From JACQNR01 sp049515175 (lineage in GTDB: Bacteria; Acidobacteriota; Terriglobia; UBA7540), in contig JBEKUI010000191.1 in the NCBI GenBank assembly GCA_049515175.1, positions 1 through 9,549 on the forward strand: 9,549 nt of DNA, given 5' to 3'. Below the pieces are notes generated by a model. It did no database searches. It saw only the letters and a program-made list of their open reading frames with translations, and had not been told where the DNA came from. Position 1 is the first letter of the stretch. Each line of letters opens with the position of its first letter. The translations under genes were made by a program, and so were the position numbers. Shown here one piece after another: positions 6,324-9,549 of this stretch.

Positions 6324-7055
6324 TCAATCCATCAGCATCCCGCCGTTGACCTCGATGGTTTCGCCGGTGAGGTAGCGGGCGGCGGGCGAGGCGAGGAAGA
6401 CGATGACGTCGGCGACTTCTTCCGAAGTGCCGGCGCGGCCGAGTGGGATTGCGGCGACAAAGCGCTGGAAGACTTCGCCGGGGCTGTAGCGTTCGTGGTA
6501 GGGGGTGGCGATGACGCCCGGCGCGACGCCGTTGACGCGGACGCCGTACGGCGCCAGTTCCTTGGCGAGCCCCTTGGTGTAGGTCAGCATGCCGCCCTTG
6601 GCCGCGGCATAGGCGGCCGCGCCCGGCCCGCCGCCGTTGCGCCCCGCAATTGACGTGACGTTAATGATGCAGCCGCTCTTCCGCGCCGCCATTTCTTCCC
6701 AGACCGCTTTGACGCACAGGAAGACGCTCTTGAGGTTCAGATCCATGATCTGGTCCCAATACTCTTCGGTCATGTCGGCGAGGGTGCGCCGGGCGAGCAG
6801 GTCACCGGCATTATTCACCAGGATGTCGATGTGTCCCCAGCGATGGCGGGCCGCGCTGACCATCGCCTCAACCTCCACCGCGCGCGTGACATCAGCGCGA
6901 AAGGCGAAGGCATCGCCACCGGCCGCCTGAATTGCTGCGACGGCCTCCTCCGCCCCCGCCTGATTCTTACAGAAGTTCACCACCACGCGTGCCCCTTCGC
7001 GCGCCAAGGCGTCGGCGGTGGCCCGCCCGATGCCGCTCGACGCCCCGGTAACCAT
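6324..7055 (-). CDS. Short-chain dehydrogenase/reductase, FabG-like
   Basis: This is a classical cytoplasmic SDR oxidoreductase using NAD(P)H. From the ATG at 7055 (243 residues) it shows the cofactor motif TGASSGIG (3-10), NNAG (81-84), Asn107 (LNLKS), Ser135 (TSIAG), Tyr149 and Lys153 (YAAAK), and the C-terminal GETIEVNGGM; the tetrad N-S-Y-K is complete. The substrate cannot be told; such proteins are often labelled 3-oxoacyl-ACP reductase or glucose dehydrogenase-like. The ATG start would remove most of strand beta-1. The frame upstream reads LLQGQVA directly before MVTGASSGIG, exactly the usual SDR N-terminus, and GGAGG lies further upstream at 7090-7086, so the real start is probably ATA 7079, ATT 7082 or CTG 7073. 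No ATG, GTG or TTG occurs between 7055 and the in-frame stop at 7124. The gene is divergent from the ABC cluster. Confidence 0.92.
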   Translation of the reverse strand: MVTGASSGIGRATADALAREGARVVVNFCKNQAGAEEAVAAIQAAGGDAFAFRADVTRAVEVEAMVSAARHRWGHIDILVNNAGDLLARRTLADMTEEYWDQIMDLNLKSVFLCVKAVWEEMAARKSGCIINVTSIAGRNGGGPGAAAYAAAKGGMLTYTKGLAKELAPYGVRVNGVAPGVIATPYHERYSPGEVFQRFVAAIPLGRAGTSEEVADVIVFLASPAARYLTGETIEVNGGMLMD

Positions 7056-7085
7056 TGCGACCTGACCTTGCAGAAGTATAATGTG

Positions 7086-7090
7086 CCTCC
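7086..7090 (-). promoter_or_regulatory. Shine-Dalgarno pointing to a non-canonical SDR start
   Basis: On the minus strand GGAGG at 7090-7086 is followed by CACATTATACTTCTG. An ATA at 7079 lies 6 bases from it, ATT at 7082 lies 3 bases away and CTG at 7073 lies 12. The nearest ATG (7055) is 30 bases away, too far for this site to serve it. Confidence 0.5.
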
Positions 7091-7118
7091 CTCGCGTATA
7101 TTTGGGGATAGAACCTGC

Positions 7119-7146
7119 ATCCTACCGCATCGGGCGGCCGGGTCAA
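7119..7146 (-). promoter_or_regulatory. Probable promoter of the SDR gene
   Basis: On the minus strand TTGACC (7146-7141, 5 of 6 matches to the -35 consensus) and TAGGAT (7124-7119, 4 of 6 matches) are separated by 16 bp. Transcription would start near 7112, leaving a leader of about 20 bases before the Shine-Dalgarno at 7090. The long palindrome at 7152-7189 abuts the -35, well placed for regulation. Confidence 0.45.
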
Positions 7147-7151
7147 GCGCC

Positions 7152-7189
7152 GTTGCCAAAATCTTGGTTTCGCGAAACCCCTTGGCAAC
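7152..7189. promoter_or_regulatory. Long nested palindrome in the divergent control region, likely operator
   Basis: The outer arms GTTGCCAA (7152-7159) and TTGGCAAC (7182-7189) are perfect inverted repeats. Inside them is a perfect 14-bp palindrome GGTTTCGCGAAACC (7166-7179). A third dyad, CCTTGG (7180-7185) with CCAAGG (7190-7195), shares the right arm. The region lies between divergent genes, so a terminator is unlikely. An operator for a dimeric or tetrameric regulator controlling the SDR gene, the ABC genes or both is the best reading. No regulator gene is in the window. Confidence 0.6.
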
Positions 7190-7227
7190 CCAAGGTCCTT
7201 TCTGGTATTCGTAGTAGATTGCGGTAG

Positions 7228-7233
7228 TATAGT
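7228..7233 (+). promoter_or_regulatory. Possible -10 element for the ABC cluster
   Basis: TATAGT matches 5 of 6 positions of the -10 consensus. No convincing -35 is seen at 15-18 bp upstream. If it is used, the leader before the ATG at 7349 would be about 109 bases. That leader contains a short ACCGT-CCG-ACGGT dyad near 7283 but no structure I recognise as a riboswitch. Confidence 0.3.
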
Positions 7234-7348
7234 AGCGCTTCCTCGCAGGCGCCCCAGCAGGCAGGACGTTTCTGGCATGGGACCGTCCGACGGTGTGGTC
7301 GCATTGGCGGTCTTTACCCGTTGAGAATCCAGGACAGGATGGGACAGC

Positions 7349-8332
<984 letters not shown>

Positions 8333-8448
8333 CCAGTTGTTCGTGGACGTTTTCCCGTTGCTCGTTATCAGTCGGTGCCATCCAGAGCGGCGATAAACCG
8401 AGCGAGGATTGTTCCAACGAATAATGAACGCTTGAAAGGACAGAGATC

Positions 8449-9225
8449 ATGCGAAATGTGCTAGCTGTGGCGGACAAAGAGATGCGCCACTATTTCCACT
8501 CACCCATCGCCTATGTGGTGATGACCGTCTATGCGGCGCTCTGTGGCTTCTTTTTCTACAGTTTCACCGCCACCTATGTGATGCAGAGCTTCCGCATGCA
8601 GGCGATGGGGGGCATGGGCGCGCCGCCGATGAGCTTGAACGAATACATCATCCGCCCGCTGCTGGCGGGTGTGCTGACCGTCGTGCTGCTGCTCCTTATT
8701 CCGCTGATCACCATGCGGTTGTATGCAGAGGAACGACGCGCGGGAACAATCGAGCTGCTTCTCACCTCGCCGCTTGCTAATTTGGAAATCATCCTCGGAA
8801 AATTCCTCGGGGCGCTGGCACTCTATGCCGTGATCGTGGCGATGACATTCGGTTACGTCAGCGTGCTCTTTATTTATGGGAACCCCAGCGCCAAGCCCCT
8901 CATCGCGCAGGCACTCGGGCTGCTTCTTTACGGAGTACCGATGCTGGCTCTGGGTATGTTCATTTCGACGTTCACGAAAAATCAGATTGTGGCTGGCGTG
9001 ATCACCTACGCGGTTTTTCTGCTGATGTTCGTGCTCGATTGGGTGACGGCGTACGGTAGCGGCACGGCCAGCCGCGTAATTGCATACATGTCGCTGACCA
9101 CGCATTTCGAAAACTTTTCCAAGGGTGTCATCGATTTGAGTGACGTGGTGTTCTATGCCTCGGTCGCCGCGCTGGGAATTTTCCTGACGGCGCGCTCCGT
9201 CGAAGCCCTGAAAGGAAGGGCGTAA
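8449..9225 (+). CDS. ABC-2 type permease, GldF-like
   Basis: This is the inner-membrane channel subunit paired with the preceding ATPase. Its 258 residues hold about six hydrophobic segments: roughly 19-40, 68-88, 112-142, 150-173, 179-198 and 233-250. Between the second and third lies the conserved cytoplasmic stretch YAEERRAGTIELLLTSPL (91-108), which in ABC-2 permeases contacts the ATPase. The N-terminus (VADKEMRHYFHSPIAYVV) is typical of GldF-like proteins. The start has AAGGA 8 bases upstream. The gene lies 116 bases after the ATPase, an unusually long gap for this cluster, but in the same direction and without a clear terminator between. The next gene begins 2 bases after its stop, so the two are surely co-transcribed. 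Confidence 0.9.
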   Translation: MRNVLAVADKEMRHYFHSPIAYVVMTVYAALCGFFFYSFTATYVMQSFRMQAMGGMGAPPMSLNEYIIRPLLAGVLTVVLLLLIPLITMRLYAEERRAGTIELLLTSPLANLEIILGKFLGALALYAVIVAMTFGYVSVLFIYGNPSAKPLIAQALGLLLYGVPMLALGMFISTFTKNQIVAGVITYAVFLLMFVLDWVTAYGSGTASRVIAYMSLTTHFENFSKGVIDLSDVVFYASVAALGIFLTARSVEALKGRA

Positions 9226-9227
9226 TT

Positions 9228-9549
9228 ATGGCACTGAAGAATAGCCTGCAGGGCCGAACGAGCCGTAAGATTCTGGCGGGGACGAATATCGCCGTCTACA
9301 CATTGGTAGCGGTGGCGATCATCGTCCTCCTCAACTGGTTCGCCGACCGCCACGACCACCGCTGGGATTTGACTCCCGATAAGAAGTTCAGTGTCTCGCC
9401 GCAGACCACCAAGATCCTCAAGGATCTCAACCGCGACTTGACGATTTACGTGTTCGATCGGGAGCGCGGCTTCCGCGCCCGCCGCGACTTATTGGACAAC
9501 TACAGCGTCGTGTCGAAGCGCGTCAAGGTCCAATACGTCGACCCCGATC
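9228..9549 (+). CDS. GldG-like ABC transporter auxiliary protein, N-terminal part
   Basis: Only the first 107 codons are in the window; the frame is open at the end. The product begins MALKNSLQGRTSRKILAGTN, then one membrane segment (about 21-40, IAVYTLVAVAIIVLLNWFAD), then HRWDLTPDKKFSVSPQTTKIL (about 44-64) and LTIYVFD, the hallmark start of GldG/ABC_transp_aux proteins, whose large domain lies outside the cytoplasm. GGAAGG lies about 9 bases before the ATG and overlaps the end of the permease gene. The order ATPase, permease, GldG is the standard one. Complete family members are several hundred residues long, so most of the protein lies beyond the window. Confidence 0.88.
   Translation, partial: MALKNSLQGRTSRKILAGTNIAVYTLVAVAIIVLLNWFADRHDHRWDLTPDKKFSVSPQTTKILKDLNRDLTIYVFDRERGFRARRDLLDNYSVVSKRVKVQYVDPD

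Overview
The window is GC-rich, gene-dense bacterial DNA. It carries a family 5 uracil-DNA glycosylase, a membrane-fused spermidine synthase-like protein, a Tat-exported two-domain alpha/beta hydrolase, a short-chain dehydrogenase and a GldA/GldF/GldG-type ABC export cluster. This gene mix, together with a heptanucleotide tandem repeat running over a stop codon, is reminiscent of Acidobacteriota (Bryobacter/Solibacter-like soil lineages). That is an inference from gene content; no rRNA or marker gene is present to prove it.

Layout: 1-146 is a gene-free leader with a strong stem-loop at 82-106. Three unrelated plus-strand genes follow: udgB (147-845), the fused membrane/spermidine synthase-like gene (905-3247), and the secreted hydrolase (3373-5511), which has its own consensus -10 and a Shine-Dalgarno that sets its start. 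From about 5530 to 6320 the base composition is clearly more A+T-rich than the flanks. This segment holds an 86-residue protein of unknown function on plus (5558-5818), a stand-alone Cas2-like (SinR/VapD-type) protein on minus (5702-5971) whose 3' end overlaps it antisense, a large intrinsic-terminator-like hairpin (6102-6136) and phased TGTG repeats (6204-6244). Next comes a minus-strand SDR oxidoreductase (6324-7055, probably starting slightly further upstream at a non-canonical codon). A 270-base divergent control region with a long interrupted palindrome (7152-7189) separates it from the ABC cluster: ATPase (7349-8332), permease (8449-9225) and the first 107 codons of a GldG-like subunit cut by the window end.

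The last three genes form one functional unit, a membrane export complex. The first three look functionally independent. The most unusual area is 5530-6320, where a Cas2-like gene stands without cas1 or a CRISPR array, is overlapped by a convergent small gene, and may be covered by an antisense transcript that ends at the hairpin. No CRISPR array, tRNA, rRNA or insertion sequence was seen.
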